Assembly (NCBI GenBank): GCA_943370145.1
Contig: CALRPY020000054.1
Location: 1 to 30,751, forward strand
Direction: 5' to 3'
Length of the DNA: 30,751 bases
From: Ga0077536 sp943370145
Lineage (GTDB): Bacteria > Pseudomonadota > Gammaproteobacteria > Ga0077536
The notes under the pieces were generated by a model. That model was given only the letters and a program-made list of their open reading frames with translations. It was not told the DNA's origin and did not search any database. Made by a program: the position numbers and the translations under genes. Positions 23,286-30,751 of the stretch are shown here, in pieces (position 1 is the first letter of the stretch; each line of letters opens with the position of its first letter).

Positions 23286-23603
23286 ATGCAACGAACAAAG
23301 ACGTTGACCGCCCTCCTGGATCTCCTGGGTGCCGGCGGCCTGATCGCGGCGGGAATCGCGCTGCTCAACGCGACGTCGATCATCCCGGTGGCCCCGCAGG
23401 CCGAAGCCCTGGGCTTCTTCGCCATCGCGTTCTTCACCGCCGTCTCCGCGTTTGCGCTGGCCCGGCTGGTGCAGATCGGCGGCATCATCCGCAGCACGTC
23501 GAGTCCGCGTCGCCATCGTGCGGACCGGGCCGCGGCCGCCGAGGTCGATGCATCGACGGACACGACGCCACCGGTGCCGAACCCCTTCCAGCGCGCAGCC
23601 TGA
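23286..23603 (+). CDS. Small predicted membrane protein, unknown function
   Basis: A 105-residue protein with two predicted membrane helices (about residues 8-28, LLDLLGAGGLIAAGIALL, and 42-65, LGFFAIAFFTAVSAFALARL), then a polar tail rich in Arg, Ala and Thr ending PPVPNPFQRAA. I do not recognise a family. The ATG at 23286 has AAAGAGAAC as a plausible ribosome binding site, and a stem-loop lies upstream. It sits between soxA and glgC in the same direction but is separated from both by 140-230 bases, so it is probably its own transcription unit. Confidence 0.6.
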   Translation: MQRTKTLTALLDLLGAGGLIAAGIALLNATSIIPVAPQAEALGFFAIAFFTAVSAFALARLVQIGGIIRSTSSPRRHRADRAAAAEVDASTDTTPPVPNPFQRAA

Positions 23604-23746
23604 ACCCACGCGGCCGACCCGCCGGCGCGTGAACCCCGGGCCGCGCGTAAGTCACGGGACGGCGGTCGCGGCGCGGGTGATAATGGTGGCCGTGGGTGCA
23701 GCCACCCGGCATGTTGCCGCGGTGGCGTAGCGCCGAGGCAACCGCA

Positions 23747-25027
23747 ATGGACCCGATACAGGACACGCCCGCAGACAAACGCTACGTCAGCCGCCTGACC
23801 CGCGAGACCCTGGCGCTCATCCTCGCCGGCGGCCGTGGGGACCGCCTGCAGGGACTGACCCGCTGGCGTGCGAAGCCCGCCGTGCCCTTCGGCGGCAAGT
23901 TCCGCATCATCGATTTCCCGCTGTCCAACTGCATCAACTCCGGGGTGCGCCGAATCGGCGTGCTGACCCAGTACAAGGCGCATTCGCTGCTGCGCCACCT
24001 CTACCGTGGCTGGGGCTTCCTGCGCAGCGAGCTCGGCGAGTTCGTCGAGGTGCTGCCCGCCTCCCAGCGCATCGACAACGAGTGGTACGCGGGCACCGCC
24101 GACGCCGTCTACCAGAACATCGACATCCTGCGTGCGCATGCGCCGACCTACGTGCTCGTGCTTGCCGGTGATCACATCTACAAGATGGACTACGGCCAGA
24201 TGCTCGCCTTCCATTTCGAGCAGCGGGCCGACATGACGATCGGCTGCATCGAGGTGCCCGTGCCCGAGGCGACCGCCTTCGGCGTGATGGCCGTCGACGA
24301 GCACATGCGGGTCGTCGAGTTCGCGGAGAAACCCGCCCAGCCGAAGTCGATGCCCGGCAAGCCCGGCACCGCGCTCGCATCGATGGGCATCTACGTGTTC
24401 AACACGCAGTTCCTCTACGAGCAGCTGATCAAGGATCGCGACATGCCGCGGTCGGGACACGACTTCGGCAAGGACATCATTCCGTCGGTCATCGGGCGTT
24501 ACCGCGTCTGCGCCTACCCCTTCCACAACCCCGCGGACGACGGCACCGCGTACTGGCGGGACGTCGGCACCATCGACGCCTACTACCGCGCCAACATGGA
24601 GCTGCTCGACGTCACGCCGCAGCTGAATCTCTACGACCGCGACTGGCCCATCTGGACCTACCAGGAACAGGTGCCGCCGGCGAAGTTCGTGTTCAACGAC
24701 GAGGGGCGGCGTGGGCACGCCGTCGATTCGATGGTGTCCGGCGGCTGCATCGTGTCCGGCGCGCAGATCACCCGCTCGCTGCTGTTCTCGAACGTGCGCG
24801 TCGAACTCGGCAGCGAAATCGAGGAATGCGTCGTGCTGCCGGACGCGCGGATCGGCGAGGGCTGCCGCATCCGCCGCGCGGTGATCGATCGCGGTTGTTT
24901 CATCGAACCGGGCAGCGAGATCGGCATCGACCCGGCGCGCGATCGCAAGCTGTTCTACGTCAGTCCCGAGGGCGTGGTGCTCGTCACGGCCGAGGCGCTG
25001 GGACAGGCGCGCAACTACGTGCGCTGA
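23747..25027 (+). CDS. glgC: Glucose-1-phosphate adenylyltransferase (ADP-glucose pyrophosphorylase)
   Basis: A 426-residue cytosolic enzyme making ADP-glucose and PPi from glucose-1-phosphate and ATP, the committed step of bacterial glycogen synthesis. Motifs: LILAGGRGDRLQGLT (nucleotide loop; Asp where Thr is often found), AKPAVPFGGKFRIIDFPLSN, YAGTADAVYQN, VLVLAGDHIYKMDY (metal Asp), VVEFAEKPAQP (glucose-1-phosphate Lys), YWRDVGTIDAYY, and a C-terminal left-handed beta-helix with SGAQITRSLLFSNVRV and EECVVLPDARIGEGC. Start: ATG 23747 (MDPIQDTPADKRY) with GAGGC upstream; a 17-residue longer form from 23696 is not supported. It converges with the glucan phosphorylase gene with only 3 bases between the stops. 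Confidence 0.96.
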   Translation: MDPIQDTPADKRYVSRLTRETLALILAGGRGDRLQGLTRWRAKPAVPFGGKFRIIDFPLSNCINSGVRRIGVLTQYKAHSLLRHLYRGWGFLRSELGEFVEVLPASQRIDNEWYAGTADAVYQNIDILRAHAPTYVLVLAGDHIYKMDYGQMLAFHFEQRADMTIGCIEVPVPEATAFGVMAVDEHMRVVEFAEKPAQPKSMPGKPGTALASMGIYVFNTQFLYEQLIKDRDMPRSGHDFGKDIIPSVIGRYRVCAYPFHNPADDGTAYWRDVGTIDAYYRANMELLDVTPQLNLYDRDWPIWTYQEQVPPAKFVFNDEGRRGHAVDSMVSGGCIVSGAQITRSLLFSNVRVELGSEIEECVVLPDARIGEGCRIRRAVIDRGCFIEPGSEIGIDPARDRKLFYVSPEGVVLVTAEALGQARNYVR

Positions 25028-25030
25028 GCC

Positions 25031-27586
25031 TCAGAGCCAGCGCACGCGTCCCATCTCGAAGCGGTGCGCCAGCAGTTCGTGCTGCGGCCAGGCGCGCACG
25101 CGCAGCGCGGCGAGGCCTGACAAGCCGGTCGTCAGTTCGGCGGCGAAAATCACTTCCGCGCCGAGGCGCTCGCCGGCCGGCGCCAGCTCGTGCTGTTCGC
25201 GGACCTCGAAGTTGCCGTTGGCGTCGGTGACGCCCAGCTGGCACTCCACGCAGACGTCGCGCGCATCGAGCGCCTGCAGGTCGACGGCGACCGCGAGCCG
25301 GAAACCGTCGCCGGCCTGCAGCGCCGCCGGCGGCCCCACCACGAGGCGCAGCGAAACCTGCGGCCAGTTCGCGACGACCTTCTGCTTCCACCCGGCCAGC
25401 GTGCGTGCCGCCTCGCAGCCGTTTGCCGCGAGACGTCGCGCGTGGCGGGCGGCCGGGCCGTAGAACTTCTCGGTGTATTCGATGACCTGGCGCTCCGCGT
25501 TGAAGCGCGGCAGCACCGTGCGCTGCGAGGCCTTCGCGAGCCTGATCCACTCGCTGGAGTAGCCGCGTCCGTTGCGCTCGAAATAGCAGGGTTTCGCGAC
25601 CTCGAACAGCACGCGGCAGATCTCCTCGGACTCGATGCGGTTGCGCTCGTGCTCCGACAGCCCGTAGCCGAGCGCCGGAATGCCATAGCCGTTGTCGCCC
25701 GTGTAGCCCTCGGCCCACCAGCCGTCGAGGATGGACAGGTGCACCGCGCCGTTGATCGCCGCCTTCATGCCGGAGGTGCCGCTCGCTTCCATCGGGTACT
25801 CGGGATTGTTGAGCCAGATGTCGACGCCGGTGACCAGCTTGCGCGCGAGCGAGATGTCGTAGTTCTCGATGATGAAGAGCCTGCCGGCGAACGCCGGCTG
25901 CTGCGAGTACTCGTGCAGCTGGCGAATGAGTTCCTGGCCACCGCCGTCGCGCGGATGCGCCTTGCCCGCGTAGAGCAGGATCACGGGACGCTCCTCGTCG
26001 TCGAGCAGGCGGGCGAGGCGTGACGGGTCCGTCAGCAGCAGCGTCGCGCGCTTGTAGGTGGCGAACCGGCGCGCGAAGCCGACGAGCAGCGGATCGTTCG
26101 CCGGCGTCAGGCGGCGCAGGCGCCGCGCGATCTCGGCCGGCACCATGCCGTTGCGCGTGTACTGCCGCGTCAGCCGTTCACGCAGGTCGCCGAGCAGGTC
26201 GAGCTTCAGCAGCTGGCGCGTGCTCCAGTAGGTGTGGTCGGGCAGGTCGTCGATGCAGCGCCAGAACTCGGCGTTGCACAGTTCGTTGCGCCACTGCCGG
26301 CCGAAGCGCAGGTCGAACAGGTTGACCCACGGCGTCGCCAGGTAGGTGTGGATGTGCACGCCGTTCGTGACGTGGGACAGCGGGTTTTCCGCCGGCGGCA
26401 CTTCCGGCCAGATGAAGCTTTCGTTGGTCGATGCGACCTGGCCGTGCACGGCGCTCACGCCGTTGTGGAAGCGCGAGCCGCGGATCGCGAGCGAGGTCTG
26501 GTTGAAGCCGAGCGCGTTCTGCGGACTCTCGCCGAGCGCGCACAGGCCATGTTCGCCCTGGCCGAGATCGCAGATCATCGCCGGGAAGTAACGGCGCATC
26601 ATCTCGTGCGGGAAGACGTCGTGGCCGGCGGGGACCGGCGTGTGCGTCGTGAAGACCGTCGCGGCGGCCACGACCTCGAGCGCGGTCTGGAAATCGATGC
26701 CCTCGCGCATGCGCTCGCGCAGTCGCTCCAGCACGAGGAAGGCCGCATGCCCTTCGTTGACGTGCCACACGGTGGGTTCCAGGCCCAGCGCGCGGAGCGC
26801 GCGCACGCCGCCGATGCCGAGCACGATTTCCTGCGCGATGCGCGTCTCGCTGTCGCCGCCGTAGAGTTCAAGCGTGATGCGGCGGTCTTCGGGCGAGTTC
26901 GCATCGACGTCGGTGTCGAGCAGCACCAGCCGGATGTCGCCGAGGCGACCGATCCAGGCCCGCATCGCGACGTCGCGCCCCAGCAGGTCCACGTGCAGGC
27001 GCAGCGCCTGGCCGCTCGCGTCCGTCGCCTCGACGAAGGCAAGGTCGGCGCCATGCACCGGCAGGTAGCGCATCAGCTGCCGTCCTTCGCCGTCGATTTC
27101 CTGGCGCAGGTAGCCCGCGCGGTAGAACAGGCCCACCGCGACGAAGGGCAGGCGCAGGTCGCTCGCCGCCTTGCAGTGATCGCCGGCCAGCACGCCGAGG
27201 CCGCCGGCGTACAGCGGCAGGCTCTCGTGGAGGCCGTACTCGGCGCAGAAGTAGGCGACGAGATCGCGGGCGGGATCGAGTGCGCGCTGCACGCGCGCAT
27301 CACCGGGCTTCTGCAGGTAGCTGCCGTAGGACGAAAGCACCGCCTCGTATTCCTGCAGGAACACGGCGTTCGCCGCCGCCGCTTCCAGCGCCGCCTGGGA
27401 CACGCGGCGCAGGAACATCTTCGGGTTGTGTCCGCAGGCGTTCCACAGCTCGCGGTCGAGATTGCCGAAGAGTTCCTGGATGCGCCGGTCCCAGGTGTAG
27501 GAGAGGTCGTCGGCCAGCGCCGGCAGGCGCGCCAGCGCGGTCGGCATCACGGGCTGGACCTCGAATTCGATGCGGGTTTCGTTCAT
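25031..27586 (-). CDS. glgP: Alpha-glucan phosphorylase (GlgP-like, short-family type)
   Basis: An 851-residue PLP enzyme that releases glucose-1-phosphate from glycogen or maltodextrin. The catalytic half shows LVAYFCAEYGLHESLPLYAG, GGLGVLAGDHCKAASDL, PTVWHVNEGHAAFLVLE, TNGVHIHTYLATPW, FARRFATYKRATLLL and the PLP-site EASGTSGMKAAINGAVHLS with Lys608. The sequence resembles the 'alpha-glucan family phosphorylase' group (also found in archaea and many bacteria) more than E. coli GlgP/MalP. The last ~120 residues form a DUF3417-like/beta-rich tail (RLVVGPPAALQAGDGFRLAV). Start: ATG 27586 (MNETRIEFEVQPVMP); the frame is open further upstream, but only with unconserved sequence across the glgA promoter. 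It is divergent from glgA (93 bases) and convergent with glgC. Confidence 0.92.
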   Translation of the reverse strand: MNETRIEFEVQPVMPTALARLPALADDLSYTWDRRIQELFGNLDRELWNACGHNPKMFLRRVSQAALEAAAANAVFLQEYEAVLSSYGSYLQKPGDARVQRALDPARDLVAYFCAEYGLHESLPLYAGGLGVLAGDHCKAASDLRLPFVAVGLFYRAGYLRQEIDGEGRQLMRYLPVHGADLAFVEATDASGQALRLHVDLLGRDVAMRAWIGRLGDIRLVLLDTDVDANSPEDRRITLELYGGDSETRIAQEIVLGIGGVRALRALGLEPTVWHVNEGHAAFLVLERLRERMREGIDFQTALEVVAAATVFTTHTPVPAGHDVFPHEMMRRYFPAMICDLGQGEHGLCALGESPQNALGFNQTSLAIRGSRFHNGVSAVHGQVASTNESFIWPEVPPAENPLSHVTNGVHIHTYLATPWVNLFDLRFGRQWRNELCNAEFWRCIDDLPDHTYWSTRQLLKLDLLGDLRERLTRQYTRNGMVPAEIARRLRRLTPANDPLLVGFARRFATYKRATLLLTDPSRLARLLDDEERPVILLYAGKAHPRDGGGQELIRQLHEYSQQPAFAGRLFIIENYDISLARKLVTGVDIWLNNPEYPMEASGTSGMKAAINGAVHLSILDGWWAEGYTGDNGYGIPALGYGLSEHERNRIESEEICRVLFEVAKPCYFERNGRGYSSEWIRLAKASQRTVLPRFNAERQVIEYTEKFYGPAARHARRLAANGCEAARTLAGWKQKVVANWPQVSLRLVVGPPAALQAGDGFRLAVAVDLQALDARDVCVECQLGVTDANGNFEVREQHELAPAGERLGAEVIFAAELTTGLSGLAALRVRAWPQHELLAHRFEMGRVRWL

Positions 27587-27667
27587 GGCTGGCAGGCGGT
27601 CGGCTGGAGGGTCCCGCCAGTGTACTGAAGGCCCTGATGCGTGGCAGCAGCCGGCCGGTCTTTTCTT

Positions 27668-27673
27668 TATGAT
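27668..27673 (+). promoter_or_regulatory. Candidate -10 box for glgA
   Basis: TATGAT lies 6 bases before the glgA ATG (27680). If used, transcription would start at about the A of the start codon, giving a leaderless mRNA; there is no ribosome binding site to contradict this. No convincing -35 is visible at 16-18 bases upstream, so the assignment is weak. Confidence 0.3.
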
Positions 27674-27679
27674 CGGCGA

Positions 27680-29098
27680 ATGTTGAAGGTCCTGTTCGCG
27701 ACCCCCGAGGCGTCGCCCTACATCCAGACCGGCGGCCTCGGCGAGGTGAGCGGCAGCCTGCCGAAGGCGCTGGCCCGACTCGGCTGCGACGTGCGACTGG
27801 TGATGCCCGCCTATGCCGCGCTGAAGGCTGCGCTGCCCGGGTTGCGCTATCGCCACCCGCTCGTGGTGCCGGGCTTCGACGAGCCCGGCTCGCTGCTGGC
27901 CCTGCCGCTGGAATCAGGGCTCGAGCTGTGGCTCGTCGACTGTCCGTCGCTGTTCGATCGACCGGGCGGTCCCTATGCCGATGCCGCAGGCCGCGACTGG
28001 CCGGACAATCCCTACCGCTTCGCCTGGTACTGCCACGCGGTCGCCGCGCTCGCGGTCGACGACGGGTGGCGGCCCGACGTCGTGCACAGCCACGACTGGC
28101 CCGCCGCGCTGGTCCCGGCGGTGCTGTCGCTGTACCCGACGCGGCCACGCACGGTGTTCACGATCCACAATCTCGCCTTCCGCGGCCTGTGCGATCGCGC
28201 GAGCTTCCAGCACCTGCGCCTGCCGGCGGCGTGGTGGCACCACGAGCGGCTCGAATTCTTCGGCCAGGGCTCGCTGCTGAAGGGCGGTCTCGTGTTCGCC
28301 GATCGCGTGACGACGGTGAGTCCCACCTATGCGCGGGAGATCCTGACGCCGGAGCACGGCCACGGTCTCGACGGCCTGTTGCGACACCGCGCCGCCGATC
28401 TTTCCGGCATCCTGAACGGCATCGACGTCGAGGTCTGGGATCCGGCGACGGATCCGAACCTGGCGGCGAATTACTCGGCGCAGGATCTGCGTGGCCGGCA
28501 CGCGAACCGGCGCATGCTGCAACGGATCGCGGGCCTGGCCGAAGACGACGACTGCTTTCTGCTCGGCGTCGTCAGCCGCCTGACCGAGCAGAAAGGCATC
28601 GATCTGATTCTCGACGCGCTGGCGACCACGCGGCCCGGCGTGCAGTGCGTGATCCTCGGCAGCGGCGATCCTTCCCTGGAACAGGCGGCGACGGCGCTTG
28701 CCGCGCAGCACCCTGGCCGCATCGCCTGTCGCATCGGTTACGACGCGCGGCTCTCGCACCAGCTTTTCGCCGGCGTCGATGCCTTTCTGATGCCGTCTCG
28801 CTTCGAGCCCTGCGGTCTGTCGCAGATGTACAGCCAGCGCTACGGCGCGGTCCCGATCGTCCGCCGCACCGGCGGCCTCGCCGACAGCGTGCGCGATCTC
28901 GAGGCCGCGGACCCGACCGGCATCGTCTTCGACGAGCCGACGCTCCCGGCGCTCGCCGCCGCCATCGAGCGCGCCGCCGCGGCCTTCCGTGAATCGGCGC
29001 GCTGGCGCCGCTTGCAGTTGAACGGCATGGCCGTCGATCATTCCTGGGCCCGCAGCGCCGCGGCATACCGCGCACTCTATCGCTCGCTGGTCTGGTGA
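27680..29098 (+). CDS. glgA: Glycogen synthase (ADP-glucose type)
   Basis: A 472-residue GT5-family glucosyltransferase that extends alpha-1,4-glucan from ADP-glucose. Begins MLKVLFATPEASPYIQTGGL, then GEVSGSLPKALARLGCDVRL; DVVHSHDWPAALVP and TVFTIHNLAFRG are typical, as are FADRVTTVSPTYAREIL, GILNGIDVEVWDPATD, GVVSRLTEQKGIDLI, VDAFLMPSRFEPCGLSQMY (donor-site Glu/Cys) and RRTGGLADSV. The Lys of the family's K-T/V-GGL donor motif is Gln here (IQTGGL). Start ATG 27680 matches the family N-terminus; the upstream ATG at 27641 adds an unrelated leader. It is divergent from the phosphorylase, and glgC is nearby. No branching enzyme (glgB) is in the window. Confidence 0.95.
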   Translation: MLKVLFATPEASPYIQTGGLGEVSGSLPKALARLGCDVRLVMPAYAALKAALPGLRYRHPLVVPGFDEPGSLLALPLESGLELWLVDCPSLFDRPGGPYADAAGRDWPDNPYRFAWYCHAVAALAVDDGWRPDVVHSHDWPAALVPAVLSLYPTRPRTVFTIHNLAFRGLCDRASFQHLRLPAAWWHHERLEFFGQGSLLKGGLVFADRVTTVSPTYAREILTPEHGHGLDGLLRHRAADLSGILNGIDVEVWDPATDPNLAANYSAQDLRGRHANRRMLQRIAGLAEDDDCFLLGVVSRLTEQKGIDLILDALATTRPGVQCVILGSGDPSLEQAATALAAQHPGRIACRIGYDARLSHQLFAGVDAFLMPSRFEPCGLSQMYSQRYGAVPIVRRTGGLADSVRDLEAADPTGIVFDEPTLPALAAAIERAAAAFRESARWRRLQLNGMAVDHSWARSAAAYRALYRSLVW

Positions 29099-29146
29099 CG
29101 GCGCGCCGCGGCGCGCGCCCGCCACCGCCCAGCCGGAGGTCCGTCG

Positions 29147-30106
29147 ATGCAGCTCCCCACGCTCGCCGAGATCGAGGCCGCGGCGGCCATCATCCGCCCG
29201 CACTGTCCGCCAACGCCTCAATACCACTGGCCGCTGCTCGGCGCCCGCGCGGGCTGCGAGGTCTGGGTCAAGCACGAGAATCACACGCCGATCGGCGCCT
29301 TCAAGCTGCGCGGTGGCCTGTACTACCTCGACCGCCTGTTGGCATCCGGCCGCCGGCCGGCCGGCCTCGTCTCCGCGACCCGCGGCAATCACGGCCAGAG
29401 CCTCGCGCTCGCCGGCAGCATCGCGGGCCTGCCGGTGACGATAGTCGTGCCCCACGGCAACAGCCGGGAGAAGAACGCGGCAATGCGTGCCTTCGGCGCC
29501 GAACTCATCGAGACGGGCGAGGACTTCGAGGCCGCGCGCGAGGCGGCTGCGGCGCTGGCGCAGGCGCGGGCGCTCGAGATGGTGCCGCCGTTCGAGCGGG
29601 ATCTCGTCTGCGGTGTCGCGACCTGCGGGCTCGAATTCCTGCGCGCCGCGCCGCCGCTGGACGCGGTGTACGTGGCGGTGGGCATGGGCTCGGGCGCCTG
29701 CGGACTGCTGGCCGCGCGCGATGCCCTCGGCCTCGGCACGGAGATCATCGGCGTGGTCGCGGCGAACGCGCCGGCCTACGCCCTGTCCTTCGCCGCCGGT
29801 GAGGTCCGCACGACGGGCCCGGTGCACACCCTCGCCGACGGTGTCGCCTGTCGTGCGCCGTCCGCCGCCGCCCTGGCCGCGCTCCGCCGCGGCCTTGCGC
29901 GCATCGTGCAGGTCAGCGAGGCGGCGATCGCCCACGCGATGCGGGCCTACTACACCGATACGCACAATCTCGCGGAGGGCGCCGGCGCAGTCGCGCTCGC
30001 AGCCCTGCTGCAGGAGGGGGCCCGCCACCGCCGCCGGGTAGGCGTCGTGCTGAGCGGGGGCAACGTGGACGCCGCGGTATTCGCGCCGATACTGGCCGCC
30101 GGCTGA
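29147..30106 (+). CDS. Threonine/serine dehydratase-like PLP enzyme
   Basis: A 319-residue fold-type-II PLP enzyme. The Schiff-base Lys53 sits in TPIGAFKLRGGLYYL, the PLP-binding SATRGNHGQSLALAG block follows (the Asn and Gly-rich loop), and GMGSGACGLLAARDALG is the phosphate loop. VLSGGNVDAAVF near the end is the typical closing motif. It lacks the C-terminal ACT regulatory domain of biosynthetic IlvA, so it resembles catabolic TdcB, serine dehydratase or EutB-like hydroxyectoine dehydratase. The likely reaction is removal of ammonia from a beta-hydroxy amino acid. Start ATG 29147 with CGGAGG ribosome binding site, 48 bases after the glgA stop. Gln replaces the usual Ser/Leu near RTPQYHW, which is of unknown meaning. 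Confidence 0.88.
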   Translation: MQLPTLAEIEAAAAIIRPHCPPTPQYHWPLLGARAGCEVWVKHENHTPIGAFKLRGGLYYLDRLLASGRRPAGLVSATRGNHGQSLALAGSIAGLPVTIVVPHGNSREKNAAMRAFGAELIETGEDFEAAREAAAALAQARALEMVPPFERDLVCGVATCGLEFLRAAPPLDAVYVAVGMGSGACGLLAARDALGLGTEIIGVVAANAPAYALSFAAGEVRTTGPVHTLADGVACRAPSAAALAALRRGLARIVQVSEAAIAHAMRAYYTDTHNLAEGAGAVALAALLQEGARHRRRVGVVLSGGNVDAAVFAPILAAG

Positions 30107-30155
30107 GGGCGGCGGCGACCCCGGGCGGTACGGCGGGACGGCCGGGTGCCGTACG

Positions 30156-30491
30156 TCAGTTGCCGCCCTGTTTCGCGGCCTCGGCGGCCAGCGCCTTGTC
30201 GCGCTGTTCCTCCAGCGCGCGCTTGCCTTCCTTGAATTTCTGGTCGACCTCCATCTGGCAATAACCCCTGGCGCGGGAGTCGTTGCGCCGGCACATGTCC
30301 CGCTGGGCATCGCTTTGCCGCTTCAGCAGATCGAGCCGGGCCTCGTAGATGTCCTGCGGCGAGGTCGCGTAGGTCACGGTGTCGCCGTCCTCGTCGTCGT
30401 CGCCATAGTCGAAGGCCTGCGCCAGCGGCGCCAGTGCCAGCAGCGCGCACGCAGCCATCACGCGGACTGGCCGCAGATGCTTGATGTTCAT
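30156..30491 (-). CDS. Small exported protein with acidic N-terminal stretch, unknown function
   Basis: A 111-residue protein starting MNIKHLRPVRVMAACALLAL, with a Sec signal ending near AQA. The mature part begins FDYGDDDEDGDTV and continues as one or two long charged helices (IYEARLDLLKRQSDAQRDMC) with two cysteines about 13 residues apart (DMCRRND and GYCQMEVD), which could form a disulfide in the periplasm. The C-terminal half is rich in Lys, Glu and Ala (KRALEEQRDKALAAEAAKQG). The start at 30491 is preferred because GGAGA in ATGGAGAACGACATG serves as its ribosome binding site; the first ATG (30503) would have none. No family is recognised. Confidence 0.7.
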   Translation of the reverse strand: MNIKHLRPVRVMAACALLALAPLAQAFDYGDDDEDGDTVTYATSPQDIYEARLDLLKRQSDAQRDMCRRNDSRARGYCQMEVDQKFKEGKRALEEQRDKALAAEAAKQGGN

Positions 30492-30530
30492 GTCGTTCTC
30501 CATGATCGGGGGAGCGGACCGGGGCTGGCT

Positions 30531-30568
30531 GCCGCGGGCGTGGCCGCCGCGGGCGTGGCCGCCGCGGG
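30531..30568. repeat. 15-bp tandem repeat, 2.5 copies
   Basis: GCCGCGGGCGTGGCC is repeated at 30531-30545 and 30546-30560, with a partial third copy to 30568. It lies between two divergent genes, where promoters are expected. Low-copy GC-rich slippage repeats like this are common, and no function is suggested. Confidence 0.75.
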
Positions 30569-30620
30569 TTACGCTTCCGTTCAGTCGGCAGTGGCGAGAA
30601 TTCTGCGCGGAGGAGTTGCG

Positions 30621-30751
30621 ATGTCAATGCATGTGAAGCCCGGACCCGCCCTGCTGCTGCTGGGCGTGGTGCTCGCCGGTTCCGCCGCGCCCGCCGGCGC
30701 CGCCGAAGCCTGGCGTTGGCGCGACGCGGAAGGCGGCGTGCACTTCGGCGA
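30621..30751 (+). CDS. DUF4124-type exported protein, 3' end outside window
   Basis: Only the first 43 codons are visible. ATG 30621 follows AGGAG. MSMHVKPGPALLLLGVVLAG is a Sec signal peptide, with cleavage near AGAA, and the mature part begins AEAWRWRDAEGGVHFG, which matches the W-x-D-x-x-G-x-x-H-[YF]-x-D start of DUF4124, a short domain typical of gamma- and betaproteobacterial periplasmic proteins of unknown function. It is divergent from the small exported protein gene. Confidence 0.85.
   Translation, partial: MSMHVKPGPALLLLGVVLAGSAAPAGAAEAWRWRDAEGGVHFG

Noticed and set aside
27914..30310. A 798-residue open frame on the minus strand.
   Set aside because: It is antisense to glgA and the dehydratase, with no recognisable motif.

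Overview
The window reads as chromosomal DNA from a GC-rich (about two-thirds G+C by eye) Gram-negative proteobacterium, most likely gammaproteobacterial or a close betaproteobacterial relative. The basis is a Maf/YhdE-type nucleotidase, a BepA-like M48 protease with TPRs, DUF4124 and SoxXYZA proteins, a VPLPA/PEP-CTERM sorting tail, and ENTENTEG-type and GGAAATAGGGGACA-type dispersed intergenic repeats. I cannot assign a genus. There is no rRNA, tRNA, CRISPR array, integrase or recognisable intact insertion sequence; the only mobile-looking material is intergenic repeat DNA.

Layout. 1-598 is the 3' part of maf. 599-1219 is a repeat island. 1220-5516 (minus strand) is a probable acyl-CoA catabolic set: a large and a small acyl-CoA dehydrogenase, an APH-fold small-molecule kinase and a double-VOC protein. 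5517-6026 is a second repeat island that shares an ordered module with the first. 6027-8776 (plus) holds a luciferase-like flavin/F420 monooxygenase and a secreted-lipase-like alpha/beta hydrolase with an extra C-terminal domain. 8810-11440 (minus) holds a class-V aminotransferase, folE and a MOSC protein. 11600-12343 (plus) is a small esterase preceded by a 14-codon overlapping ORF. 12390-15502 (minus) holds a Tat-exported PhoX/DUF839 protein followed by a VPLPA-CTERM exported protein. 15834-19348 (minus) holds pfp followed by hppA. 19513-23055 (plus) is a bepA-like protease gene and then soxX-soxY-soxZ-soxA with overlapping starts. 23286-25027 (plus) is a small membrane protein and glgC; 25031-27586 (minus) is an alpha-glucan phosphorylase; 27680-29098 (plus) is glgA. 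29147-30106 is a threonine-dehydratase-like enzyme, 30156-30491 a small exported protein, and the window ends inside a DUF4124 lipoprotein/periplasmic-type gene.

How the genes fit together. Two themes stand out. First, pyrophosphate and glucan metabolism: GlgC makes ADP-glucose and releases PPi, GlgA polymerises it, the phosphorylase returns glucose-1-phosphate, the PPi-type phosphofructokinase uses PPi for reversible glycolytic flux, and the K+-independent membrane pyrophosphatase couples PPi to proton pumping. Second, a thiosulfate-oxidation core (SoxXA plus the SoxYZ carrier) without soxB or soxCD in this window. The acyl-CoA dehydrogenase pair looks like a catalytic plus non-catalytic subunit arrangement, next to a kinase of the fold used with acyl-CoA dehydrogenases in 4-hydroxyacyl-CoA breakdown; that functional link is an inference.

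The observations most worth a second look are the ACAD pair plus kinase, the three 17-bp tandem repeats between pfp and hppA, the two related intergenic repeat islands (one with a perfect 33-bp inverted repeat), the REP-like hairpin at 15672-15775, the one-haem SoxA, and the PhoX/CTERM export pair.
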